5,041 nucleotides of DNA from positions 1-5,041 of the forward strand of contig JAUUSJ010000217.1 in NCBI GenBank assembly GCA_030841965.1, read 5' to 3'. This document shows positions 1 through 5,031 of the stretch, piece by piece (position 1 is the stretch's first letter; every line of letters starts with the position of its first letter). A program made the position numbers and the translations under genes. This DNA comes from Blautia sp. GTDB taxonomy: Bacteria > Bacillota > Clostridia > Lachnospirales > Lachnospiraceae. Below the pieces are notes generated by a model. The model was not told the DNA's origin, made no database searches, and saw only the letters and a list, made by a program, of their open reading frames with translations.

Positions 1-5
1 GCTCC

Positions 6-83
6 AGCGGCAAAGCTAAGTATATCGAAAAACCGCTCCACTCTCTATCGTTTTTAGAGGACATATCCACTGCCTCTCTTCGC
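6..83 (+). repeat. Left copy of an inverted, interspersed repeat element
   Basis: This stretch matches the reverse complement of 4953-5031 at the other end of the window. Shared blocks, in order, are AGCGGCAAA (6-14), TCGAAAAACCG (25-35), CGTTTTTAGAG (49-59), ACATATC (61-67) and CCTCTCTTCGC (73-83). The 13 bases between AAAAACCG and CGTTTTT are not conserved between copies, although the flanking arms are, which suggests a hairpin whose loop is free to vary. The element sits beyond the 3' end of the leftward operon and carries a tandem array on its gene-facing side. No coding potential is evident. It may be an interspersed intergenic repeat that acts as a terminator, or the end of a small mobile element; the sequence alone does not decide. 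It may extend past the window edge. Confidence 0.75.
28..55. terminator. Possible bidirectional A-tract/T-tract hairpin, left element
   Basis: AAAAACCG at 28-35 can pair with CGTTTTT at 49-55, with one bulged C and a 13-base loop. Because the stem begins with five A and ends with five T, transcripts of either strand would carry a hairpin with a U-run. It is in position to back up termination of the leftward operon or of a gene outside the window. The GC part of the stem is short, so termination strength is uncertain. The same structure recurs at 4981-5007. Confidence 0.4.
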
Positions 84-308
84 TGTGTACTGGCAAAACA
101 CTGTAAAATTGTTTTGCTTTCTAGCATTTTTTTTAATATTGACTTACTCTCTTTACTGTGTACTGGCGAAATACTGTGGAATTGTTTCGCTTTCTAGCGT
201 TTTTTTTATATTGACTTACCCTTTTTGCTGTATACTGGCGAAATACTGTGGAATTGTTTCACTTTCTAGCGTTTTTTTGGCTTACTCTCTTTGCTGTGTA
301 CTGGTAAA
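83..308 (+). repeat. Tandem array of about 72-bp units, three and a fraction copies
   Basis: Units begin at CTGTGTACTGG or CTGTATACTGG: 83-155 (73 bp), 156-227 (72 bp), 228-293 (66 bp), and a partial copy at 294-308. Each full unit holds a hairpin (arms 93-99/111-117, 166-172/184-190, 238-244/256-262, 11-base loops), then TTTCTAGC, a run of 7-8 T, and a TTACTCTCTTTGCTG-like junction. The junction resembles the CCTCTCTTCGC motif of the adjoining element, so the array seems to have grown out of that element. Unit lengths are not all multiples of three, so copies one and two read in different frames. The GTG-initiated open frame through the array at 85-384 is therefore unlikely to be a gene. Apart from this array and the flanking element and terminator, I see nothing else in the geneless stretch 1-416. 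Confidence 0.85.
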
Positions 309-408
309 AAAAAGAGATACCGAAAAATATAAGATTCCATCCGAATATAGAATAAGTTTTTTAGACTATCTATATACAGTTTGAATTTTATTTTCCGATA
401 TCTCTTTT
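306..408 (-). terminator. Long-stem terminator-like structure at the 3' end of the leftward operon
   Basis: Read on the minus strand, 408-390 pairs with 328-310 over 19 positions without a mismatch if two G.U wobbles are allowed. The second arm runs into eight U (306-313). Read on the plus strand the same two positions would be C.A clashes, so the fold favours a leftward transcript. The 61-base loop contains a second inverted repeat (TCTATAT at 369-375 against ATATAGA at 345-351), giving a nested stem. It begins 9 bases past the EIIC-like gene's stop codon. The long loop is atypical for an intrinsic terminator, so a regulatory 3' structure is an alternative. Confidence 0.6.
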
Positions 409-416
409 ATCGATGA

Positions 417-1487
417 TTATTCTACGTCTAGTTTCATGTCTCCTGGCTTAATGAGACCTATCTTTTTCATAGCTGCGGCAAATAGATAGGTGAGAACTGC
501 TGGAGCGATGAAATGCATCACGATAATCTCAGCTAAGACGATAACTGATGTTTGACCTTCTGCTACCATCGTCTGATATCCCATGATTTGTCCGACAAGA
601 CCGGCGGTTCCCATTCCAGAGCCTGTGGCATTATTGGTCATTTTTAGGATTACTGTTGATACTGGACCTAGAATTGCACTTGTCAAAATAGGTGGTATCC
701 AGATAATTGGCTTTCTCATGATATTGGGTACTTGAAGCATCGAGGTTCCAAGTCCTTGTGCCAGTAATCCTCCGACTCCATTGTCATCAAAGCTTGCCAC
801 GGCGAAACCGACCATCTGTGCGCTACATCCAACGGCTGCTGCTCCGGCTGGCAGGCCAGATAAATTTAAGATAATCCCGAGTGCTGCGGAACTAATTGGC
901 AGGGTTAAAATCATTCCCATCAGTACAGATACAATGACGCCCATCAAGAGGGGTTGTTGTTGTGTTCCTCTCTCGATTAGTTCTCCGAGTCGATACATTA
1001 ATTTTGAGATAGAAGGTCCTGCTAAAATTCCTACCGCACCGCCGCTTGAAATACTGATAAGCGGGGTTAAGATGATGTCTAATTTGGTTCTTCCTGATAT
1101 GAAATGTCCGATTGTTATCCCTGTAAATGCGGCCAAGAATGCTCCGAGCGGCTCACCTGGTCCTGATAAAACTAAAGCGCCGTCTTGTACTAGATTTCCA
1201 CTTAAGATTGTGCTTGCAAATGCTCCTATCATACCTGCGCTGGCAGCAGATAAAGTTACTAATGGAGATTCTTTATATTTATAGGCAACTCCAACTCCAA
1301 TTCCAGCTCCTGTTAATCCTTTTGCAATGGATGAACCAGTGACAATAATAGTTCCAATTGTTCCGGGAATGAAGTTTCCTACCTGCTGTACAATTGTTCC
1401 TATAATTAAGGTGGCAAAGAGACCTAATGCCATTCCCGATAAACCGTCTATAAAAATATGACTTAAAACTGCTTGTATTTTTTTCAT
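417..1487 (-). CDS. EIIC-like membrane protein, PTS_EIIC_2 / PfoR family
   Basis: This encodes a 356-residue, very hydrophobic protein rich in Gly, Ala, Ile and Leu, with roughly eight to ten predicted membrane segments. It fits the stand-alone PTS EIIC-like family that includes Clostridium perfringens PfoR. Family-like stretches are GHFISGRTKLDIILTPL in the first half, SFDDNGVGGLLAQGLGTSMLQ around the middle, and NATGSGMGTAGLVGQIMGYQ near the end. No EIIA or EIIB domain or gene is present, so sugar phosphorylation by a complete PTS cannot be inferred and the substrate is unknown. The start is ATG at 1487 because AAAGGAG (1494-1500) precedes it by 6 bases. An in-frame TTG at 1511 would add eight residues but has no comparable ribosome binding site. 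It follows the NiaR-like gene after 84 bases with no clear promoter or terminator, so it is probably co-transcribed. A role in niacin uptake or sensing is only a guess from that neighbour. Confidence 0.88.
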   Translation of the reverse strand: MKKIQAVLSHIFIDGLSGMALGLFATLIIGTIVQQVGNFIPGTIGTIIVTGSSIAKGLTGAGIGVGVAYKYKESPLVTLSAASAGMIGAFASTILSGNLVQDGALVLSGPGEPLGAFLAAFTGITIGHFISGRTKLDIILTPLISISSGGAVGILAGPSISKLMYRLGELIERGTQQQPLLMGVIVSVLMGMILTLPISSAALGIILNLSGLPAGAAAVGCSAQMVGFAVASFDDNGVGGLLAQGLGTSMLQVPNIMRKPIIWIPPILTSAILGPVSTVILKMTNNATGSGMGTAGLVGQIMGYQTMVAEGQTSVIVLAEIIVMHFIAPAVLTYLFAAAMKKIGLIKPGDMKLDVE

Positions 1488-1509
1488 AAAGTTCTCCTTT
1501 CGTTTGGCC

Positions 1510-1552
1510 AAGACAAGAACCCATTTCCTTTAGATGATGGGGAGCTGGTCTT
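1510..1552 (-). other. Possible leader hairpin before the EIIC-like gene
   Basis: AAGAC (1510-1514) and CCCAT (1520-1524) can pair with GTCTT (1548-1552) and ATGGG (1537-1541), giving two 5-bp stems separated by an internal loop. It lies between the NiaR-like stop and the ribosome binding site of the membrane protein gene. No U-run follows on the minus strand, so it is not a convincing terminator. It could be an mRNA processing or stability element, or chance. Confidence 0.2.
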
Positions 1553-1571
1553 TTATCCGCCGTTGCTCTAT

Positions 1572-2093
1572 CTACCTTTGCTCTGTGACTAGATAATGGT
1601 ATAATCTTAATTGCTCCTCAATACGGTCTAAGATTTCTTCACTGTCAGCTTCCACCGTATGTGTATGCACGCCCCCTGTTAGCTGGGATAATAATGTCGT
1701 CTCTTTTTCCTTAAGTCGCTTCACAAATTCCCTGACATCCATTCGATTTGCCACAACTAAGTCTGCAGTAATAAAGCCATATACTCCATGTTCTACAATA
1801 ACATTTAATACTCTTCCTCCACAGTCCACAAAAATATTAAGTTCTTCTTCTACCTTATCCTCATCATGACAAACTGTAAAGGTTCTTTGCGCTTTCTTTT
1901 TTCTCTCCTGTAAGAGATATCCTCTGGCTGTCGCCAACAAATTATGATTCTCCTTCGCCCTTAAGAGAGCAATATCTTGTACAATAATCTGTCGACTAAC
2001 TCCCAACTGTCTCGCCAAAGCATTTCCTGTCACAGGTGTATCTGAGTTCTCCAGTATTTTTAAAATTCGCTCTCTTCTGCTATTTCCACTCAT
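1572..2093 (-). CDS. niaR: NiaR-type (YrxA) niacin-responsive transcriptional repressor
   Basis: From the ATG at 2093 the protein is 173 residues, the usual size for this family. An N-terminal HTH_11 winged helix covers about residues 5-60, with ALARQLGVSRQIIVQDIALLR as the recognition region and a wing ending in ATARGYLL. It is followed by a 3H domain. The histidines that define that domain are visible as H76 (TVCHDED) and H143/H145 (GGVHTHTVEA), with an acidic residue at E83/E84 in the position expected to complete the metal site. In characterised members this domain senses niacin and the protein represses NAD biosynthesis or salvage genes. A GTG at 2102 would add three residues (MEK). ATG at 2093 has GTGGAG close upstream, and neither site is ideal. 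The start lies inside the end of the alarmone synthetase gene, a 14-base overlap (23 with GTG) that suggests translational coupling. No NAD pathway enzyme is in the window, so its targets are unknown. Confidence 0.92.
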   Translation of the reverse strand: MSGNSRRERILKILENSDTPVTGNALARQLGVSRQIIVQDIALLRAKENHNLLATARGYLLQERKKKAQRTFTVCHDEDKVEEELNIFVDCGGRVLNVIVEHGVYGFITADLVVANRMDVREFVKRLKEKETTLLSQLTGGVHTHTVEADSEEILDRIEEQLRLYHYLVTEQR

Positions 2094-2775
2094 CTTCTCC
2101 ACTCTTTTCTTGTTCCTTTTGGAACTTTATCAGCATCTGATTAATTTCTTGCATCTCTATATCTGCATCCGTAATCATTTTTGCTGACTCCTGTAATCTT
2201 ACACTAATCTCATCATATAATTTGGTCCCTTCTAGCCCTTTTTTATAGCGAATTTGATGCTCCAAGCTCGCCCAAAAATCCATGCCCATTGTCCGAATCT
2301 GAACTTCCACACGCATGAATGTCTTGCCCTCTGAGAAAAATACAGGTATCTCGACAATCATATGATAACTGCGATATCCATTTGGCTTCGGATGTTCGAT
2401 ATAGTCTTTTACCCTTATAAGCTTAATATCATCCTGACTTGCAAGTAAGTCTGCCACATGATAAATATCCTCTATAAAGGAGCATACCACCCGAATTCCA
2501 GCGACATCATTTAGCTTTTGTCTTATATTTTCTGGGCTCGGCTCATAGCCAAGTCTCGCTAACTTCTGATAAATACTCTGTGGTGATTTTACCCTACTTT
2601 CAATCGATTCAATCGGATTTCGCTTATGTTTGATTGAAAATTCATCATCTAGAACTTCCAATTTTGTCTTAACCTCTCGAATCGCTGAGCGATACATCAT
2701 CATTAAAGTAATATATTCTTGAGAATTCAAAGAAAAATCTTCTATCAGCTCGTCCATATTCTTTTCTTTCAACAC
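2080..2775 (-). CDS. Small alarmone synthetase, RelP/YwaC-like (p)ppGpp synthetase
   Basis: This is a single-domain (p)ppGpp synthetase of 231 residues, transferring pyrophosphate from ATP to GTP or GDP in the cytoplasm. Synthetase motifs are clear: RVKSPQSI (about 61-68), DVAGIR (90-95), KDYI (123-126), the guanine-binding loop KPNGYRSYH (130-138), EVQIRT with the catalytic Glu (157-162), and MDFWASLEH (165-173). There is no HD hydrolase, TGS or ACT domain, so it makes but does not degrade alarmone. From memory of B. subtilis proteins it resembles YwaC/RelP more than YjbM/RelQ (FSIKHKRNPIE, VCSFIEDIY, VKDYI..PKPNGYRS). The GTG at 2775 is chosen because GGAGGAGG (2781-2788) precedes it by 5 bases; a TTG at 2772 is also possible. 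A TTG at 2808 adds 11 residues but lacks a ribosome binding site and lies within a palindrome about 13 bases from the predicted transcript start. It is the first gene of the operon and overlaps niaR. Confidence 0.93.
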   Translation of the reverse strand: MLKEKNMDELIEDFSLNSQEYITLMMMYRSAIREVKTKLEVLDDEFSIKHKRNPIESIESRVKSPQSIYQKLARLGYEPSPENIRQKLNDVAGIRVVCSFIEDIYHVADLLASQDDIKLIRVKDYIEHPKPNGYRSYHMIVEIPVFFSEGKTFMRVEVQIRTMGMDFWASLEHQIRYKKGLEGTKLYDEISVRLQESAKMITDADIEMQEINQMLIKFQKEQEKSGEDEWK

Positions 2776-2780
2776 CTTGT

Positions 2781-2788
2781 CCTCCTCC
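2781..2788 (-). promoter_or_regulatory. Strong ribosome binding site that sets the alarmone synthetase start
   Basis: On the minus strand this reads GGAGGAGG, 5 bases before GTG (2775) and 8 before TTG (2772). It lies inside the frame extended from the TTG at 2808, which argues that the longer form is not the main product. Confidence 0.75.
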
Positions 2789-2799
2789 ATCTTCCTATA

Positions 2800-2815
2800 A
2801 GCTGTCAATACAGCT
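2800..2815. promoter_or_regulatory. Perfect palindrome in the operon leader, candidate repressor operator
   Basis: AGCTGT-CAAT-ACAGCT is a perfect inverted repeat with 6-base arms and a 4-base centre. It falls about 8-23 bases downstream of the predicted start of the leftward transcript, a classic place for a repressor to block transcription. The operon encodes a DNA-binding repressor of the NiaR family, so autoregulation is the simplest idea. The TGT-N4-ACA core also seems compatible with NiaR-type sites as I remember them, but I cannot verify the consensus here. In RNA it would form a small hairpin, which is an alternative role. Confidence 0.45.
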
Positions 2816-2828
2816 GAATATGCTTCTT

Positions 2829-2857
2829 AGTATAGCGAAATCGACAATTTTAGTCAA
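2829..2857 (-). promoter_or_regulatory. Sigma-A-type promoter of the alarmone synthetase-niaR-EIIC operon
   Basis: On the minus strand, TTGACT (2852-2857) and TATACT (2829-2834) are separated by exactly 17 bases, and each hexamer differs from consensus at one position. Transcription would start near 2822, leaving a leader of about 47 bases that contains the palindrome and the ribosome binding site. Confidence 0.8.
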
Positions 2858-2887
2858 TGTTTTTCCTGTGAAAAAGAAATTTCCTAC

Positions 2888-2925
2888 TGGTATAAATTGC
2901 ATTGCAATTGTATTAATGTTAAAAT
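2888..2925 (+). promoter_or_regulatory. Candidate promoter(s) of the pseudo-helicase gene
   Basis: Two overlapping candidates exist. TGGTATAAA (2888-2896) is an extended -10 (TG-n-TATAAA) without a clear -35. TAAAAT (2920-2925) is a -10 with TTGCAT (2897-2902) at 17 bases as a weak -35. Either gives a leader shorter than about 55 bases before the ATG. I cannot choose between them from sequence. Confidence 0.45.
2895..2909. promoter_or_regulatory. 15-bp palindrome overlapping the rightward promoter, candidate operator
   Basis: AATTGCA-T-TGCAATT is a perfect inverted repeat with 7-base arms around one base. It overlaps both candidate promoters of the plus-strand gene and so is well placed for a dimeric repressor. 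Its sequence differs from the palindrome at 2800-2815, so a different regulator is likely. The AT-rich context raises the chance of coincidence. Confidence 0.35.
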
Positions 2926-2952
2926 AAAAAGAAAACGTAAGGGAGTGACTAT

Positions 2953-4890
2953 ATGGACCAAATCTTACAGATGATTTTGGAAATTGTCCGTGAACAACAA
3001 AGAGACGCCGCCGATTTGAGAGATACTATGACAAAAGCAGAGGTTGTAGAATTGACTATGTCAATGATGGAACAACAAGGAATTGATGAATATCATGAAG
3101 ATTTAGAAGCTGATATCTATCATCGAATCCAATATTTGGCACCCAGACTTTTTGAACATGAGGATGCACCCCAGGAACCTGAAATACATACTGAAAAATT
3201 TTCTTACCGCATGAATCCTACCGAGGAAGCTATACTAAATAATGAGAATTTAAATTTAGACCATATGGTTGGAAGTAAATTACAAGAATTAGATTCTCCT
3301 ATTACAATGGATACGACAATCTTAGATTATGAGCAGACTTATACCCACGAAGGTCCCATTCCATTTTCGGACTCTACTCATTTTTCAGAAGAAGAGCCAC
3401 AACTATCAAAACAGTCAGAAACTTTAGAAAATACAGATTCCCAATCTATCTCTGAGCCCACTTCTGAGACTATATCTTTGTCAGAAACTACATCCCTACC
3501 TGAATCTATATCAAAGCAGGTTGCTTCTATCAATCCTGAACTTAGCGAAGCATTCCAAGATGTTTTAGGAGAAGATGCCATGAATCAGACAAATATCGAC
3601 GAGGAAGCTCTAAATCAATTAGTAATGGCAAAATATATGGAATTAGCGAACTCTGATTCTGACAATTCTCCAATTGACAGTACCAGTCTCGCCTCTTTGG
3701 TGATGCAAGCACTTCAAGGCATTCCAACTCCATCAGAGATGCCAGCCGAAGACATGACTGAGGATATTGATGAGGTAGATAATTTATTAAAAGAGATCTG
3801 GGATAGTGAACCAAATATAGAATCTTCAGGAGATTTTAAGCATGAAATACCAAATTTAGAAAATATAAGCTCTAAAGAGATGGAACATCAAGCTCCAACT
3901 TTAGAGGATATAAATTCTGAAGAGATGGAGCATAAAATCCCATTGGAGAAGGCAATCTTGGAAGAACCAAGGCATAAAACTCCATTGGAGAAGACAAGCT
4001 TGGAAGAAGCAAGTTATGAGACGACACCACAAAATCAAATAATGCTAGAACAGAATACGATATCTAGTTTTTACAATACAAAAACATATATGAATGGATT
4101 TTCCGATTACTTAAAGACCTTTCAAAAAAATCAACCTATTTTAACAGGTTTTTCCTCTATCGACCGTATTTTGGAGACAGGTCTTCACAGTGGACTTTAT
4201 TATATAAGCTCAGACTGTATTGATATATCCTCCTTCTGTCTACAATTGGCAGACCAGATAGCGATGGAAAAAACTCCTATCTGCTATTTTCTTTTCCATC
4301 ACAGTAGATATGAATGTATGGCAAAAAGCCTCTCTCGACTTACCTACGAACTCCGCGGAAAGGAAAAAGCATACACCCTATCTTCTCTCTACCAAAAACA
4401 AGAAGAAACTAATCTTCACTCTCTTCAACCAGAACTGAAGTATTATGAGGAAAAAATCGCATCCAACCTCTATTTTATAGAAACTGATTGGAGAGAAAGC
4501 GATGTCCTGCTCTCAAATATAAAACAGGCGGTCCAGACAATAGAGCAAACGGTTGGACAAAAACCTGCTATTTTATTAGATGACCTGTCTATCTGTAGGG
4601 AAATAGAAAATTTAATTCCAAGACTAGAATATTTATGCTCTAATTTAGAAATCACTTTAATGATATCTGCAAATCGACGATTGGAGTATATAGAAGATAA
4701 TACATATTCTTCCATTGAGATTGAGTTGACAGACTTACCGGAACAAAATTCTTTTACCAAACGAGAAATTATTTTAGAAAATGGAGATTCTATTTTATTA
4801 GATATCAATTTTATAGATGGGGGATCTAGACAGGAAAAAAGATGTCAGCTTTTTAGTACACCTAAATTTTACTATTTTAAATCTAGGTAG
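2953..4890 (+). CDS. DnaB-like C-terminal domain protein with degenerate ATPase site
   Basis: This encodes a 645-residue protein with a clear ATG and GGGAG (2941-2945) 7 bases upstream. Residues 1-70 are helical (MDQILQMILEIVREQQ...). Residues about 75-390 are acidic, rich in Glu, Ser, Thr and Asn, probably disordered, with a tandem repeat at 297-354. From about 394 a RecA-fold domain resembles the DnaB helicase C-terminal domain: TGFSSIDRIL (398-407), GLYYI (414-418), FCLQLADQIA (428-437), SRYECMAKSLSRLTYEL (451-467), a Walker-B-like PAILLDDLS (538-546), and a closing LFSTPKFYYF like the family's FYPMFNYF. The P-loop is lost: DISS (424-427) stands where GKTT is expected, Ile replaces Lys, and the loop is one residue shorter. 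H449 stands where family members have the catalytic Glu. ATP hydrolysis is therefore unlikely. No primase, TOPRIM or DnaB N-terminal domain is seen. It appears to be a single-gene unit; its function is not recognised. Confidence 0.8.
   Translation: MDQILQMILEIVREQQRDAADLRDTMTKAEVVELTMSMMEQQGIDEYHEDLEADIYHRIQYLAPRLFEHEDAPQEPEIHTEKFSYRMNPTEEAILNNENLNLDHMVGSKLQELDSPITMDTTILDYEQTYTHEGPIPFSDSTHFSEEEPQLSKQSETLENTDSQSISEPTSETISLSETTSLPESISKQVASINPELSEAFQDVLGEDAMNQTNIDEEALNQLVMAKYMELANSDSDNSPIDSTSLASLVMQALQGIPTPSEMPAEDMTEDIDEVDNLLKEIWDSEPNIESSGDFKHEIPNLENISSKEMEHQAPTLEDINSEEMEHKIPLEKAILEEPRHKTPLEKTSLEEASYETTPQNQIMLEQNTISSFYNTKTYMNGFSDYLKTFQKNQPILTGFSSIDRILETGLHSGLYYISSDCIDISSFCLQLADQIAMEKTPICYFLFHHSRYECMAKSLSRLTYELRGKEKAYTLSSLYQKQEETNLHSLQPELKYYEEKIASNLYFIETDWRESDVLLSNIKQAVQTIEQTVGQKPAILLDDLSICREIENLIPRLEYLCSNLEITLMISANRRLEYIEDNTYSSIEIELTDLPEQNSFTKREIILENGDSILLDINFIDGGSRQEKRCQLFSTPKFYYFKSR
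3841..4014 (+). repeat. In-frame 45/42-bp repeat inside the pseudo-helicase linker
   Basis: Four in-frame units begin with a histidine codon: 3841-3885 and 3886-3930 (15 codons each), then 3931-3972 and 3973-4014 (14 codons each). The first pair follows H-x-x-P-x-L-E-x-I-x-S-x-E-M-E; the second pair follows H-K-x-P-L-E-K-x-x-L-E-E. A decayed fifth unit may begin at Y355 (YETTPQNQ). The pairwise pattern suggests separate local duplications. It lengthens the acidic linker before the RecA-like domain. Confidence 0.75.
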
Positions 4891-4907
4891 GCTGAATGGG
4901 AAGAAAG

Positions 4908-4973
4908 TGGAGGACAGACGCGAAGAGAGGTAGGAGATATTGGTGGACAGACGCGAAGAGAGGTAGGAGATAT
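4908..4973 (-). repeat. Two 33-bp direct repeats on the gene-facing side of the right element
   Basis: 4908-4940 and 4941-4973 are identical except at one position (A at 4911, T at 4944). Each contains GCGAAGAGAGG, the reverse complement of the CCTCTCTTCGC motif in the left element, followed by TAGGAGATAT. The array starts 17 bases after the pseudo-helicase stop. On the minus strand the 33-bp period keeps one frame open (an ISYLSSRLST-type repeat), but there is no ribosome binding site. I treat it as a DNA repeat, not a gene. Confidence 0.85.
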
Positions 4974-5031
4974 GTTCTCTAAAAACGCGTTCGTTCCCAC
5001 GGTTTTTCGACATACGCTGATTTTTGCCGCT
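4953..5031 (-). repeat. Right copy of the inverted, interspersed repeat element
   Basis: This is the reverse-complement counterpart of 6-83. On the minus strand it reads, in the same order, AGCGGCAAA, GTCGAAAAACCG, CGTTTTTAGAG, ACATATC and CCTCTCTTCGC. It overlaps the second 33-bp repeat. It lies beyond the 3' end of the plus-strand gene, so its orientation relative to the upstream gene end is the same as that of the left copy. Confidence 0.75.
4971..5014. terminator. Possible bidirectional terminator hairpin, right element
   Basis: AAAAACG (4981-4987) pairs with CGGTTTTT (5000-5007) with one bulge. An outer stem TATGT (4971-4975) with ACATA (5010-5014) extends it across a small internal loop. 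It is the first terminator-like fold after the pseudo-helicase stop at 4890. The stem is AT-rich, so efficiency is uncertain, but the same design at 28-55 with a different loop supports a conserved structure. Confidence 0.45.

Noticed and set aside
1..310. CRISPR array
   Set aside because: Units are contiguous with no unique spacers, lengths drift from 73 to 66 bp, and no cas gene is present.
85..384. 99-codon plus-strand open frame starting with GTG through the left tandem array
   Set aside because: Unit lengths of 73, 72 and 66 bp put the first and second units in different reading frames, no ribosome binding site precedes it, and conservation is at the hairpin level. It is translated repeat DNA.
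781..1284. 167-codon plus-strand open frame opposite the EIIC-like gene
   Set aside because: It is antisense to a well-supported membrane protein gene, and its composition mirrors the Gly/Ala-rich codons of that gene.
1488..1511. N-terminal extension MAKRKENF of the EIIC-like protein from TTG 1511
   Set aside because: The AAAGGAG at 1494-1500 is ideally spaced for ATG 1487, and the TTG has no ribosome binding site.
2028..2041. CACAGGTGT-like sequence as a NiaR operator
   Set aside because: It lies inside the niaR coding sequence, has no good dyad symmetry, and is accounted for by the encoded residues.
2803..2808. TTGACA on the minus strand as a -35 box
   Set aside because: No -10-like hexamer lies 16-18 bases downstream, and it is explained as part of the leader palindrome.
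4798..5013. 71-codon minus-strand open frame with an ISYLSSRLST-type repeat
   Set aside because: The repeat comes from the 33-bp DNA units, which happen to be a multiple of three. There is no ribosome binding site before the ATG, and 93 bases run antisense to the pseudo-helicase gene. Similar small frames could be over-annotated wherever this element occurs.
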